Assembly (NCBI RefSeq): GCF_003312875.1
Contig: NZ_CP015163.1
Span: forward strand, 7,068,001-7,132,000
Length of the DNA stretch: 64,000 nucleotides
Direction: 5' to 3'
DNA from: Amycolatopsis albispora
GTDB lineage: Bacteria > Actinomycetota > Actinomycetes > Mycobacteriales > Pseudonocardiaceae
The position numbers were made by a program, and so were the translations under genes. Below the pieces are notes generated by a model. That model made no database searches and was not told the DNA's origin. It worked only from the letters and a program-made list of their open reading frames with translations. Positions 10,224 to 18,107 of the stretch are shown here, piece by piece; position 1 is the first letter of the stretch; the number at the start of each line of letters is the position of its first letter.

Positions 10224-11213
10224 TCAGCGGCTCGTTTCCTGACGGTTCGTGACCATCGAGTGGATCGCGGTGGCCTTTTCCTGGCTGAGGAAATACCCGA
10301 TCCGGGCTCCGCCTTGGATTCCCCAGGTGCCCCAGTGTTCCTTGAGTCCCGGTTCACGGGAAGCCCATTCCCTGGGGATCGTGTAGATGTCCATGACACG
10401 GGCGATGGGGTGCTCGCCAGTCCAGTCGTCGGCCCGGTGGAACGCGGTCAGTTCCACCTTCTCGACCTGTGCCCACCGCACCGACCAGACGGGTGCGTCG
10501 TGGCGCTTGTCGGCGATCCCGGACTTGGTGAGATAGATCCGGTGGCCGTCTCGCCCGGCTATTTCCACCGAGGAGGCGGGCTTCGGCGCGCGTGCAGGGG
10601 CATAACGCCGCGCCACGAGACGCCCTTGACGCAGGAGTTGCTCGATGAACCGGTCACCCACGGCCGGATTGGCCCTGATCCGGGCGGTCAGGCTCCCCTT
10701 CGCCCAGTCCGGCCATCGTCGCTTCGACAACGCGTAGATGAGCACGAAGATGACCAAGGCCAGAGGGAACACCAGCAACACGTGAGCCCAAGGGTACGGG
10801 TTGTCGTGGTGGTGGCGGTAGAAGTGCTTGCCGCTCTTCTTGACCGCGAAGGTCATTCCGATGTCGGCCGGGGTGAAGACACTCCTCAAGGTTTCTTTCC
10901 TCTCGGGTCTCACCGCGAGGCCGGTTCGCTTGTAATCGATCGAACAACTCCAGTGATAGCCGAAGCCGGCGTGGCTGATCGGTCCGTACTCGGCGCATTC
11001 CCTGACGTAGGCGGTCTCGCCGGTTTCGTCCACTGTGTACTCGGCGCCGCGTTGCAGCTGGTCGTCGAGGTGGAACAGCGTCAGCGTGCCGAAGAAGAGG
11101 ACCGGGATCGACAACCAGAACACGGCGCACTGGAGCCAGCCGACGAGCTTCTCCCGCGGGGTTTGCAACTGGGCGAGCAAGGACGCTTCGGGCTCGCCGG
11201 GTTTCCGCCTCAT
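10224..11213 (-). CDS. Two-helix membrane protein of an ESX-associated paralogous family (copy A)
   Basis: This 329-residue protein is a paralogue of 8220-9128 and 14253-15266. It shares RGAEYTVDETGETAYVRE, the two-cysteine motif with YGPISHAGFGYHW, SVFTPADIGMTFAVKK, and EHWGTWGIQGGARIGYFLS near the C-terminus. Hydrophobic helices lie near residues 25-50 and 160-185. The function is unknown; fold and context suggest a membrane component that accompanies the small secreted helical proteins of this block. The ATG overlaps the stop of the upstream PH-like gene (ATGA). Sixteen bases separate its stop from the next GTG start. Confidence 0.85.
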   Translation of the reverse strand: MRRKPGEPEASLLAQLQTPREKLVGWLQCAVFWLSIPVLFFGTLTLFHLDDQLQRGAEYTVDETGETAYVRECAEYGPISHAGFGYHWSCSIDYKRTGLAVRPERKETLRSVFTPADIGMTFAVKKSGKHFYRHHHDNPYPWAHVLLVFPLALVIFVLIYALSKRRWPDWAKGSLTARIRANPAVGDRFIEQLLRQGRLVARRYAPARAPKPASSVEIAGRDGHRIYLTKSGIADKRHDAPVWSVRWAQVEKVELTAFHRADDWTGEHPIARVMDIYTIPREWASREPGLKEHWGTWGIQGGARIGYFLSQEKATAIHSMVTNRQETSR

Positions 11214-12457
11214 GACCGTCCACTTCCAGTCAGGTTGTGGTCCCGCAGCACTCCAGGCCGGCGCAGTCCGGCCGCACCCGCCAGGCGGCGCGCCGCCTTG
11301 GCCGCGAACTCGGTCTGCAACCGGTACGCCCCGGTGGCCGGCGGCACTGCCTCACCCAGCTGCAGGCCCGCCTCCCAGAGGCGTTGCATTTCCGGATGGC
11401 GCTTCGCGAACTCGTCGTCGCCGGGCACGATCTCCACCGTGCGCACGGTGGAGCCGTCCACGACGTGGGTGGTTACCTGGATGGCGCTCACCTCGGCCCA
11501 GCGGAGTTCGAACCGGTACGGGACCTGGGGCTCGCGGTACTTCGTCGGCTTGTAGTACTTCCAGAGCAGTCCGGTCGCGGTGATCCGCAACTCGGGAGCC
11601 CGCCTGCGCCGCGCGCGCCACTCGCTGTCCAGCAGGCTGACCCAGCCGGGGATGGTGACACCACCGATGACGACGCCCAAGAAGGTGAAGAAGAGCGCGG
11701 TGCTCTCGGCGATCTCCCGGAACGTCCCCATCGCGACCACCGCGGCGAGCGCGGTCCACCCCATGACGGTGGCGAACACCCGCTTGACCCGCGGGTTCGG
11801 CCTCGTCGCGTAGACCGTGCCGAGCGGCGTCGACAGGCCCGCCGGGAAGACGACAACCTGGCGGCGGTCCGGGGCCTCGGCAGGTGGCGGCGGGACGGCC
11901 CTGACCACCTCGCCGCGGACGGTGGGCGGGACCTGGCTGGCGACGACCGGGACCCCGAGCCGATCGCGGGCGAACTCCTGGATCCGCCACGCCTCCGCCT
12001 CGGTGAACCGGTCCGGGGTGGTCTGCACCAAGCCGCGGGTGGTGCTGGTCAGCCCGGGCTGCTTTCCCGGTTCGGCCCCGGGGTGGAGCCTGATCCTGAG
12101 TTCGTACGCGTAGACCGGAAGATCGTGGTGGTCGTCGGCCTGCCTGCTCCGGCGCAGGACCAGGCGTTCGATGTCGGCCAGGGCGATCCGCCACCCGGAA
12201 CCGTCGGACGCGCGGAGTTCGACGGCCTGGTCGCCGAGCAGGAGAGTGCGTTTCCGGGTCTTGCGGTTGAGCATCCAGCCGAGCAGCAGCAGGCCGAGAA
12301 TGGCGAGGAAACCGCCCAGGTACATGCTGTCGTGGCCGAGGTCGTCCCTGATCGTGAGAACGCCGAGCCAGCCGCCGACAACCGTCAGCGCGACAGCCGC
12401 GGCCCATCGGCGCCGAGTGAACTTCTCGGTTTTGCCGATGACCAGCCGCTCAGTCAA
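11210..12457 (-). CDS. Membrane protein with PH-like domains
   Basis: The 415-residue product has an N-terminal pair of hydrophobic helices (about residues 17-65), then a PH-like segment (LLGDQAVELRASDGSGWRI, LADIERLVLRR). A second hydrophobic pair lies near 232-275, followed by another beta-rich part that ends with IVPGDDEFAKRHPEMQRLW. It resembles the protein encoded at 9125-10207, which lacks the second helix pair. No enzymatic motif is visible. The start overlaps the end of the large WXG100-like gene by eight bases, so it is read as part of the same operon. Confidence 0.8.
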   Translation of the reverse strand: MTERLVIGKTEKFTRRRWAAAVALTVVGGWLGVLTIRDDLGHDSMYLGGFLAILGLLLLGWMLNRKTRKRTLLLGDQAVELRASDGSGWRIALADIERLVLRRSRQADDHHDLPVYAYELRIRLHPGAEPGKQPGLTSTTRGLVQTTPDRFTEAEAWRIQEFARDRLGVPVVASQVPPTVRGEVVRAVPPPPAEAPDRRQVVVFPAGLSTPLGTVYATRPNPRVKRVFATVMGWTALAAVVAMGTFREIAESTALFFTFLGVVIGGVTIPGWVSLLDSEWRARRRRAPELRITATGLLWKYYKPTKYREPQVPYRFELRWAEVSAIQVTTHVVDGSTVRTVEIVPGDDEFAKRHPEMQRLWEAGLQLGEAVPPATGAYRLQTEFAAKAARRLAGAAGLRRPGVLRDHNLTGSGRS

Positions 12458-13490
12458 TTCTCCCCGTCCAGGTCTGGGTGGTCTCCGGATTGCTCACCGG
12501 GAACACCCTGGTCATCTTCTCGTCGTGCTCGCGCTTTTCCAGCGTTTCCCCGGACGCCGCCTGGTCGTTGTGCTCGGTGCTGCCGGTGATCCCGGCGGTG
12601 ATGCCCTTGCCCTGCTCGCCGAAGACCTTCTTGCCGCTTTCCTTGAAGCCTTCGAGGCCGACCCGCTCAGCGAGTTTCCTGCCGCCGAAGATGTCGCCGC
12701 TTTCGGCGGCGAAGGTCTTCCCCGCCTCCCGCATGCGGAGGCCGATTTGGGTGAGCTGGTCCACGAACCGCTGCCACACCCGCATGAGCTTCTGCAGCAG
12801 GCTGACGCCCTCCTGGGTCTTGGACACGACCACGGGCATGCCTTCGGCAGCCAGCGCCGCGGGGTAGGCGGGCGGAGGAGTCCTGGCGAAGATGTAGATC
12901 AACTTGGCGCAGACGTCCGTGATCAGGTCGCGGATCAGGTTCCGCACCACGCCGAGCACCGTTTTTGCCACGTCGATCAGGCCGGCGCCCGATTTCGCGT
13001 CGTCGGAGAGCTGAACCAGGGCGTCCAGCCGGCGCTGGATGTACTCGCGGTAGCGGTCGACGGAGGCTCCGCTCCAGGTCGCGCAGTCCTCCCGCACGGT
13101 CTTGTTGAGTTCTTCGGCGGTGGTCTGCACCTGCTTGCTGACCTGCGACCAGGTCTGGATGGTCAGATCGAGCTCGTCCTGGTTCCCGGTGAGCTGGTCC
13201 AGCCAGTCCTTCATCGGGGAGAGGTGCTCGATGACCCAGCCGAGGCCCATGCTGATCAGGACCTCGGCCGGGTTGTCCCCACTCGCCTTCTTCACGCTGA
13301 AGTCCAGGCCGGCCGCGGCCAGGCTGAGCAGCCCTTCGGTCCAGTCACCCTTGATCAGCTGCTCAACGCCGCCGACCGTGTCCTGGAGCAGGCCTGAGCC
13401 CTGCAGCGCGCTCTTGACCGGGGTTTTGCCCGCCTCGGTTTCCGCCTTGGCGGCGGTGATGATCGAGTTTTCTCCCTGCGGCTGCCCCAT
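12450..13490 (-). CDS. Large WXG100-like (ESX substrate-type) protein, copy A
   Basis: The 346-residue, mostly helical product carries a central WXG100-like helical hairpin. One helix contains LDLTIQTWSQVSKQVQTTAE, and a turn with W-S-G (TWSG, about residue 140) precedes RYREYIQRRLDAL. This resembles the N-terminal domains of large type VII substrates. No toxin or enzyme domain follows; the C-terminus is charged and probably flexible. The gene at 15270-16418 is a clear paralogue (shared GEWTEGLL-like, SMGFGWVIEHLSP-like and RTPPPGY-like motifs). The ATG overlaps the stop of the EspC-like gene by one base (TGATG), a pairing typical of an ESX partner set. Secretion and function are inferred. 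Confidence 0.8.
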   Translation of the reverse strand: MGQPQGENSIITAAKAETEAGKTPVKSALQGSGLLQDTVGGVEQLIKGDWTEGLLSLAAAGLDFSVKKASGDNPAEVLISMGLGWVIEHLSPMKDWLDQLTGNQDELDLTIQTWSQVSKQVQTTAEELNKTVREDCATWSGASVDRYREYIQRRLDALVQLSDDAKSGAGLIDVAKTVLGVVRNLIRDLITDVCAKLIYIFARTPPPAYPAALAAEGMPVVVSKTQEGVSLLQKLMRVWQRFVDQLTQIGLRMREAGKTFAAESGDIFGGRKLAERVGLEGFKESGKKVFGEQGKGITAGITGSTEHNDQAASGETLEKREHDEKMTRVFPVSNPETTQTWTGRID

Positions 13491-13813
13491 CACTCGCCTG
13501 CCTTCTTGAGCAGTGCGCCGATGCTGTCTTCGTCGACGCGCTTGACCTCGGCCCACTTGCGAACCAGGTCGACGTGGTGCTGGCTGGATTCGGTGGCGGC
13601 CTGCAGGGTGGCACGGAGCTCTTCCAAGGAGCTGTTGCAGCACGAGGCCACCAGTGCGCCGAGCTTGCCGAACGCTTCTTCGCCCATGCGCTGGTTGGCG
13701 GCGTCCAGCGCGGTGTCCAGCTGGGCCTGCACCTCGCCCACTCGCCTGGCGTGGGCGTCGATCTCGTCCGGGTCGGCGTTGAAGCCCTGGTCCCCGCCCA
13801 CCGGGCCGCTCAT
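13490..13813 (-). CDS. EspC-like small helical protein, copy A
   Basis: The 107-residue, cysteine-poor protein is almost wholly helical (PDEIDAHARRVGEVQAQLDTALDAANQ), as in the EspC/WXG100-type family of ESX-associated secreted partners; the WXG motif itself is absent. It lies between the YbaB-like gene (ATGA overlap) and the large WXG100-like protein (TGATG overlap). Its paralogue at 16415-16726 has the same position in the neighbouring module. A role as heterodimer partner or co-secreted protein is inferred from family and context. Confidence 0.75.
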   Translation of the reverse strand: MSGPVGGDQGFNADPDEIDAHARRVGEVQAQLDTALDAANQRMGEEAFGKLGALVASCCNSSLEELRATLQAATESSQHHVDLVRKWAEVKRVDEDSIGALLKKAGE

Positions 13814-14256
13814 CGGCGGTCGCCTTCGTCGGTGAGGAAGTCGTTGCCGGAGAAGTAGTCGTCGTCGGGGGCGGTGCCGTAGCCGCCTCCGCCTTCGATG
13901 TAGTCGTCGGGTTCTGGTTCGGGGTAGGCGGCGTTGAGTTGTTCGATCAGTTCGGCCATGGTTTCGGTGCCTGCGATCGAGGGGACGCCGCCTTGCATTG
14001 CTTCGGCGAGTTTGCTTTGCGCGGTTTGCATGGTGCGCATGATCTGCTGGTCGAGGTCGGCCTTGGTGCGGGCGATGGGGCCGATTTCCAGGCCGGTGAG
14101 GTTGCCGGCGTGGTTGACGGTGACCTTGATCTGTCCGTCCTTGCTGCGTTCGCTGACCGAGATCTGCTCGATTTCCGCGCGCATCTGTTCGGCTTTGCGC
14201 TGGGTTTCGGCGAGTTTGGCTTCGAAGTCAGCGAAGAGCTGGTCAGGGCTCGTCAC
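13810..14256 (-). CDS. YbaB/EbfC-like protein, copy A
   Basis: The 148-residue product begins VTSPDQLFADFEAKLAETQRKAEQ, a coiled-coil helix, followed by a small beta part (VTVNHAGNLTGLEIG) and a second helix, the plan of the YbaB/EbfC family (nucleoid-associated in other bacteria). Such proteins are common next to ESX-type substrate genes in actinomycetes, where their role is unclear. The tail is acidic. The GTG start has GGGGGAGGT upstream and overlaps the preceding gene by GTGA. From base 13873 to the start it differs by one base from the copy at 16903-17286; the second copy has an extra Pro-rich insert of about 39 residues. Confidence 0.85.
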   Translation of the reverse strand: MTSPDQLFADFEAKLAETQRKAEQMRAEIEQISVSERSKDGQIKVTVNHAGNLTGLEIGPIARTKADLDQQIMRTMQTAQSKLAEAMQGGVPSIAGTETMAELIEQLNAAYPEPEPDDYIEGGGGYGTAPDDDYFSGNDFLTDEGDRR

Positions 14257-14275
14257 GGGCGAACCTCCCCCTGTT
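13873..14275. repeat. Near-identical direct repeat, copy A (pairs with 16903-17305)
   Basis: Read base by base, this segment matches the segment 3030 bp downstream; within the coding part I find one mismatch (14203 versus 17233). It covers most of the YbaB-like gene, its start and its ribosome-binding site. A second identical stretch, 13810-13868 versus 16723-16781, covers the 3' end of the same genes. Confidence 0.9.
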
Positions 14276-15266
14276 GCTTCTTCGCGTTGATGGCCGTGTA
14301 GGCCGCGACGGTGGTGTTGATGGCCAGCGCCTTCTCCCGGCTGAGGAAGTACTCGAACCGCGCGCCGCCCTGGATTCCCATTGCGCCCCAGTGCTTCTTG
14401 AGCCCCGGTTCGACCGAAGCCCACTCCCTGGGAATGGTGTAGATGTCTATGACCCTGGCGATGGGGTACTCGCCGTCCTTGTCGTCGGGCCGGTAGAACG
14501 CGGTCAGCTCGACCTTCTCGAGCTGCACCCACTTCAGCGTCCAGGTGTGCACTTTCTTTCTGTACTTCGCCGAATGGTAATGCGTGATCCCGATCTTGCC
14601 GAACTTGACGGAGTTCCCGTGCTGCCGGTTCAGTTCCACGGTCGCGGCCGCTTCGGGGTAGTAGCCGGGGTTGTAGGGCCGAGCTTCGAGTCGTCCTTGA
14701 CGCATCAGCTTTTCGACGAACTTGCGTCCGACGTGAGGGTTCAACTTGATGCCCAGCGCTAGGCTGCCCACCGCCCAGCGCATGAGTCCCCAATACTGAC
14801 CGGTGGCGATCAAGGCCACTATCGCGAACGGGAACACGCTATGAAGAGACGCCCAGTTGAACCGGTCCACCTCGTGATAGCGCTCGAGGAACTTGCCGAT
14901 CTTCTTGACCGCGAAGGTCTTTCCGATGTCGGCCGGGGTGAAGATGCTGCTCCTGGTTTTTTGACTGAAAGGCTTCAGTTTTCCACCCGGGGCACCGTAG
15001 TCGACCGAACACTCCCAATGGAAACCGAAGCCGGCGTGGCTGAACGGCCCGTACTGGTTGCATTCCTTGACGTAGGCGACGCGGTCGGTTTCCTCGACGG
15101 TGTAAGCAGCGCCGCGCTTGTTCAGCTGGTCGGCGTGCATGACGGTCAAGCCAAGGAAGAAAATTCCCGGAATCGACAGCCAGAACACCACGAACCGGAG
15201 CAGACCGCCGAGCTTCTCCAGCAGGGTCTGCTCTTGGGCCAGTCTCCTCAGTACCGAGACGTGCAT
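14253..15266 (-). CDS. Two-helix membrane protein of an ESX-associated paralogous family (copy B)
   Basis: This 337-residue paralogue of 10224-11213 and 8220-9128 has hydrophobic helices near residues 20-45 and 155-180. It shares RGAAYTVEET, the two-cysteine motif with YGPFSHAGFGFHW, FTPADIGKTFAVKK, KLMRQGRLEARPY, and HWGAMGIQGGARFEYFLS. The ATG start lies three bases after the stop of the large WXG100-like gene, and the stop overlaps the GTG of the YbaB-like gene. The function is unknown. Recurrence of this gene once per module shows it is a fixed partner of the ESX-like substrates here. Confidence 0.85.
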   Translation of the reverse strand: MHVSVLRRLAQEQTLLEKLGGLLRFVVFWLSIPGIFFLGLTVMHADQLNKRGAAYTVEETDRVAYVKECNQYGPFSHAGFGFHWECSVDYGAPGGKLKPFSQKTRSSIFTPADIGKTFAVKKIGKFLERYHEVDRFNWASLHSVFPFAIVALIATGQYWGLMRWAVGSLALGIKLNPHVGRKFVEKLMRQGRLEARPYNPGYYPEAAATVELNRQHGNSVKFGKIGITHYHSAKYRKKVHTWTLKWVQLEKVELTAFYRPDDKDGEYPIARVIDIYTIPREWASVEPGLKKHWGAMGIQGGARFEYFLSREKALAINTTVAAYTAINAKKQQGEVRP

Positions 15267-15269
15267 GGC

Positions 15270-16418
15270 TCAGTCGATCGATCCGCTGATCGTGTTGTCA
15301 CCCTTGGTCTGGAACGGCATGACCGGTTGCGCCGCCGCGGGTTCTTCGGGCACGTCGTACTCGGGCCGGGTGTCGTAGATGTGGGTCTTCTGCTGGTCGC
15401 TCTGCTGCTTGGCGTCCGACTCACTCCAGCGAGCCTGCTTGTCTGCTTCGGTTCTGCCTTCCGAAGTTTGGCTCTTTACGTAGTTGCCGCCAGCGCTTTT
15501 GGTTGCTTCCTTGCCGATTTCCGTCCCCACGCGTTTGGGCAGGTTCAGCAGTTGCTCGTTGAAGGCCTGGGTGGTCGCGTTCTTGAGCACGCTGCCGTAC
15601 GCGCCGCCCTCCTTGCCCAGGTTCGTCATCAGCCTGCCGAGCCCGCCGAGCCGGCCCATCAGGTCGGAAAGCAGCTTCTGCAGGTTCTGGAACGCTTTGA
15701 CCAGGCGCTGGGTCCACGACATGGCCTTCGTCGACTGCTGCGCGACGGTCGGCGCCACCTCGGTGGCGACCGCGACGGCATACCCCGGCGGCGGGGTGCG
15801 GCAAAGGATCATCATCACCTTGGCCGCGGTGTCGGCGAGGATGCCGCGGATGATGTCGCGGACCACCTTCAGGATCGACTTGCTGATCTCCACCGCGGTG
15901 GCCACGGTGCGGGCCGAGTCGGAAAGGGCACGCAGGATGTCGACGCGCTGCTGCGCGTACTTCCGGTACTGCTCCGCGGCGACGCCCCACCAGGTGGCGC
16001 TGTCCTCCATCACCTTGGCGGTGAAGTGCTCGGCGGCCGCCTGCACCCCGTCGGAAACCTTGCTCCACGCGTTCACGGCCAGGCTCAGCTGGTCCTGGTT
16101 GCCGACGAACCAGTCGAGCAGGTCCTTCAACGGCGACAGGTGCTCGATGACCCAGCCGAATCCCATGCTGAGCAGCGACTCGACGGGGTTTTTGAGGTAG
16201 CCCGCACCATCGACGACGGCGCCGACCGCGACGTCGAGCAGGCCCTCGGTCCACTCCCCGTTCGTGCATTTTGTGTAGCCGTCGGCGATGTCCTGGATCA
16301 GGCCCGCGCCCTCGAAATCAGGCGCGCCGTCCCATAACCGGGTCTTGTTCTTCTCGATGTCCTCCTGGGCTCCGGCGAGAAGATCCTTCTGGGTCATCGG
16401 CTGGTGCTCTTCGGTCAC
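15270..16418 (-). CDS. Large WXG100-like (ESX substrate-type) protein, copy B
   Basis: The 382-residue helical product is a paralogue of 12450-13490: both have GxWTEGLL near residue 55, a GFGWVIEHLSPLKDLLDW-like segment, and a WXG100-like hairpin with a W-W-G turn (ATWWG, about residue 143) followed by QYRKYAQQRVDIL. The C-terminal part diverges and ends in a charged, disordered-looking tail, with no visible catalytic domain. The start overlaps the stop of the EspC-like gene by four bases. It is probably an ESX-type secreted or surface protein; this is inferred. Confidence 0.8.
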   Translation of the reverse strand: MTEEHQPMTQKDLLAGAQEDIEKNKTRLWDGAPDFEGAGLIQDIADGYTKCTNGEWTEGLLDVAVGAVVDGAGYLKNPVESLLSMGFGWVIEHLSPLKDLLDWFVGNQDQLSLAVNAWSKVSDGVQAAAEHFTAKVMEDSATWWGVAAEQYRKYAQQRVDILRALSDSARTVATAVEISKSILKVVRDIIRGILADTAAKVMMILCRTPPPGYAVAVATEVAPTVAQQSTKAMSWTQRLVKAFQNLQKLLSDLMGRLGGLGRLMTNLGKEGGAYGSVLKNATTQAFNEQLLNLPKRVGTEIGKEATKSAGGNYVKSQTSEGRTEADKQARWSESDAKQQSDQQKTHIYDTRPEYDVPEEPAAAQPVMPFQTKGDNTISGSID

Positions 16419-16726
16419 TTCCGCTCCTCGATGGTGGCGAAGAGCGCCTTGATCGACTCCTCGTTGTCATCGGTGCGCTCGGCCCAGGTCTGCACCTTCT
16501 GCAGGTGATCGTTGGTGGTGTCCGCCGCGGTACGCAGCTGGGTCGTCGTCTCGTCGATGAAGTTGGCGCAGATCATCGCGAGCGGCCGGCCGATCATGCC
16601 GAAGGCGTCCGGGTCGGTCACCTGGGTGACCGCGCCGAGTGCGGCTGACAGCTCGTGCTGCAGGTTCTGGATGTTCTTGGCGTGGTGCCGCAGCTCCTCC
16701 GGGTCGGCTTCGATGTCCCGGCTCAT
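16415..16726 (-). CDS. EspC-like small helical protein, copy B
   Basis: The product has 103 residues in two long helices (ADPEELRHHAKNIQNLQHEL and IDETTTQLRTAADTTNDHLQ), without a WXG motif, like the EspC-type partners of ESX systems. It sits between the YbaB-like gene (16723, ATGA overlap) and the large WXG100-like gene (16418, ATGA overlap). It is the positional equivalent of 13490-13813, but the two have diverged far more than the YbaB-like genes next to them. Confidence 0.75.
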   Translation of the reverse strand: MSRDIEADPEELRHHAKNIQNLQHELSAALGAVTQVTDPDAFGMIGRPLAMICANFIDETTTQLRTAADTTNDHLQKVQTWAERTDDNEESIKALFATIEERK

Positions 16727-17286
16727 CGGCGGTCGCCTTCGTCGGTGAGGAAGTCGTTGCCGGAGAAGTAGTCGTCGTCGTGGGGGTCTTCGGTGGAGCG
16801 GGCGGGGCGGGGTCGTCGTTCTGGTGTGGGGGCCGGGGGTGGTGGCGGGGGTGCTGGGGTGTCGGTTTCGGCGATGAAGCGGTGGTCGTCGTCGGCTGGG
16901 GTGGTGCCGTAGCCGCCTCCGCCTTCGATGTAGTCGTCGGGTTCTGGTTCGGGGTAGGCGGCGTTGAGTTGTTCGATCAGTTCGGCCATGGTTTCGGTGC
17001 CTGCGATCGAGGGGACGCCGCCTTGCATTGCTTCGGCGAGTTTGCTTTGCGCGGTTTGCATGGTGCGCATGATCTGCTGGTCGAGGTCGGCCTTGGTGCG
17101 GGCGATGGGGCCGATTTCCAGGCCGGTGAGGTTGCCGGCGTGGTTGACGGTGACCTTGATCTGTCCGTCCTTGCTGCGTTCGCTGACCGAGATCTGCTCG
17201 ATTTCCGCGCGCATCTGTTCGGCTTTGCGCTGCGTTTCGGCGAGTTTGGCTTCGAAGTCAGCGAAGAGCTGGTCAGGGCTCGTCAC
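16723..17286 (-). CDS. YbaB/EbfC-like protein, copy B, with Pro-rich insert
   Basis: The 187-residue product has the same N-terminal coiled coil and YbaB-like core as 13810-14256. It carries an extra segment of about 39 residues rich in Pro, Asp and Arg before the shared acidic C-terminus (YFSGNDFLTDEGDRR). An ATG lies 33 bases upstream in frame (17319), but the GTG at 17286 has the GGGAGGT site and matches the start of copy A, so I take it as the start. It is the first gene of the tandem module array after the EspG-PPE unit. Confidence 0.85.
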   Translation of the reverse strand: MTSPDQLFADFEAKLAETQRKAEQMRAEIEQISVSERSKDGQIKVTVNHAGNLTGLEIGPIARTKADLDQQIMRTMQTAQSKLAEAMQGGVPSIAGTETMAELIEQLNAAYPEPEPDDYIEGGGGYGTTPADDDHRFIAETDTPAPPPPPPAPTPERRPRPARSTEDPHDDDYFSGNDFLTDEGDRR

Positions 17287-17305
17287 GCGCGAACCTCCCC
17301 TGTTC
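16903..17305. repeat. Near-identical direct repeat, copy B (pairs with 13873-14275)
   Basis: This is the partner of the repeat at 13873-14275, offset by 3030 bp with one mismatch found in the coding part. The retained identity contrasts with the strong divergence of the neighbouring EspC-like and membrane genes, which fits recent duplication or gene conversion. Confidence 0.9.
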
Positions 17306-17336
17306 ACGTCCGTAGTCATCCGGAGGCCGAGTGTGG

Positions 17337-17350
17337 CACACCGGGGTGTG
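17337..17350 (-). terminator. Short inverted repeat after the EspG-family gene
   Basis: CACACC (17337-17342) pairs with GGTGTG (17345-17350) around a two-base loop, three bases after the stop of the EspG-family gene. The stem is short and lacks a U tract. It may be a weak terminator or an operator for the downstream module. Confidence 0.3.
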
Positions 17351-17352
17351 GC

Positions 17353-18105
17353 TCAGTGCGCGCTTGCGCCCAACGAGGCGACCTTTTCGCTCAGCCGGGA
17401 ACGGTCACCGGGCAGCACGACGATGTGCTCGTTGCCGCGCGGGCCGCCGCTGGCCAGGCCGACGCGACCGGCGTCGAGGTCGAGATAGCTGAGCCCGGAC
17501 GGTGCCTGGTGCCGATCACCGCGGTAGTCCCGCCTCGCCGCGTGCAGCAGACCGGAACCGTAGTGCGGCACGGAGAAGATTTCGTCCAGCTCCTTGGCTT
17601 CCGGGCTTCGCGAACGCTTCTCGTCGTAGATCCCCTGAACGCCGTTGGCCTCCGCCATTTCGTGCCTGGGCACGGTGAACGGCGTGAAACTGGCGGCGGG
17701 AAAGCTAGGCAGGTGGTCCACCAGCAGCGTCGCCGCGTCCTTGCCGCGGTACGGCTTGAGCCACACCCGCTCGTCCTGGTGCACCGCCACCACGGCGGTC
17801 CGGTCGTGGCCGGCGACGAGGATTTCGTAGCTTTCGTCCCGGGTGCGGACGTGCGCGAAATACTCGATCGGCGGGCGGTTGAGCAGGTGCAGCGTGTCCT
17901 CGAAATCGCCGGTGAGGCGGTTGCCCGCGGCGAATCCGAGGTCACGCAGCTCGTCCATCGCGGCCTTTTCCAGCCCGGTTGACGCGGACGGCGGAATGTA
18001 GCGTTCGCCACCCGCGAAAACCAGGTGCGGGTGGTCGTAGCCGGTCCACCGCATGGCGGTGAGCAAGGTGTTCAGCGATATTTCGGTGCGGTGCCCGATA
18101 ACCAC
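17353..18105 (-). CDS. EspG-family ESX secretion-associated protein
   Basis: EspG proteins are cytoplasmic chaperones that bind the tip of PPE proteins and keep them soluble until type VII export. The 250-residue product fits the family in length. It shows the typical opening of a short strand-rich part, followed by AAMDELRDLGF, and motifs such as YFAHVRTRDESYEILVAGHDRTAVVAV and the Gly-rich end DAGRVGLASGGPRG. It lies two bases after the stop of the PPE-like gene, the partner expected for an EspG. Which ESX machine it serves cannot be told, since no ecc gene is present in the window. Confidence 0.8.
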   Translation of the reverse strand: MVIGHRTEISLNTLLTAMRWTGYDHPHLVFAGGERYIPPSASTGLEKAAMDELRDLGFAAGNRLTGDFEDTLHLLNRPPIEYFAHVRTRDESYEILVAGHDRTAVVAVHQDERVWLKPYRGKDAATLLVDHLPSFPAASFTPFTVPRHEMAEANGVQGIYDEKRSRSPEAKELDEIFSVPHYGSGLLHAARRDYRGDRHQAPSGLSYLDLDAGRVGLASGGPRGNEHIVVLPGDRSRLSEKVASLGASAH

Positions 18106-18107
18106 GA

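Noticed and set aside
17287..17319. ATG at 17319 as start of the second YbaB-like gene
   Set aside because: It has no well-placed ribosome-binding site; the GTG at 17286 does and matches the start of the other copy.
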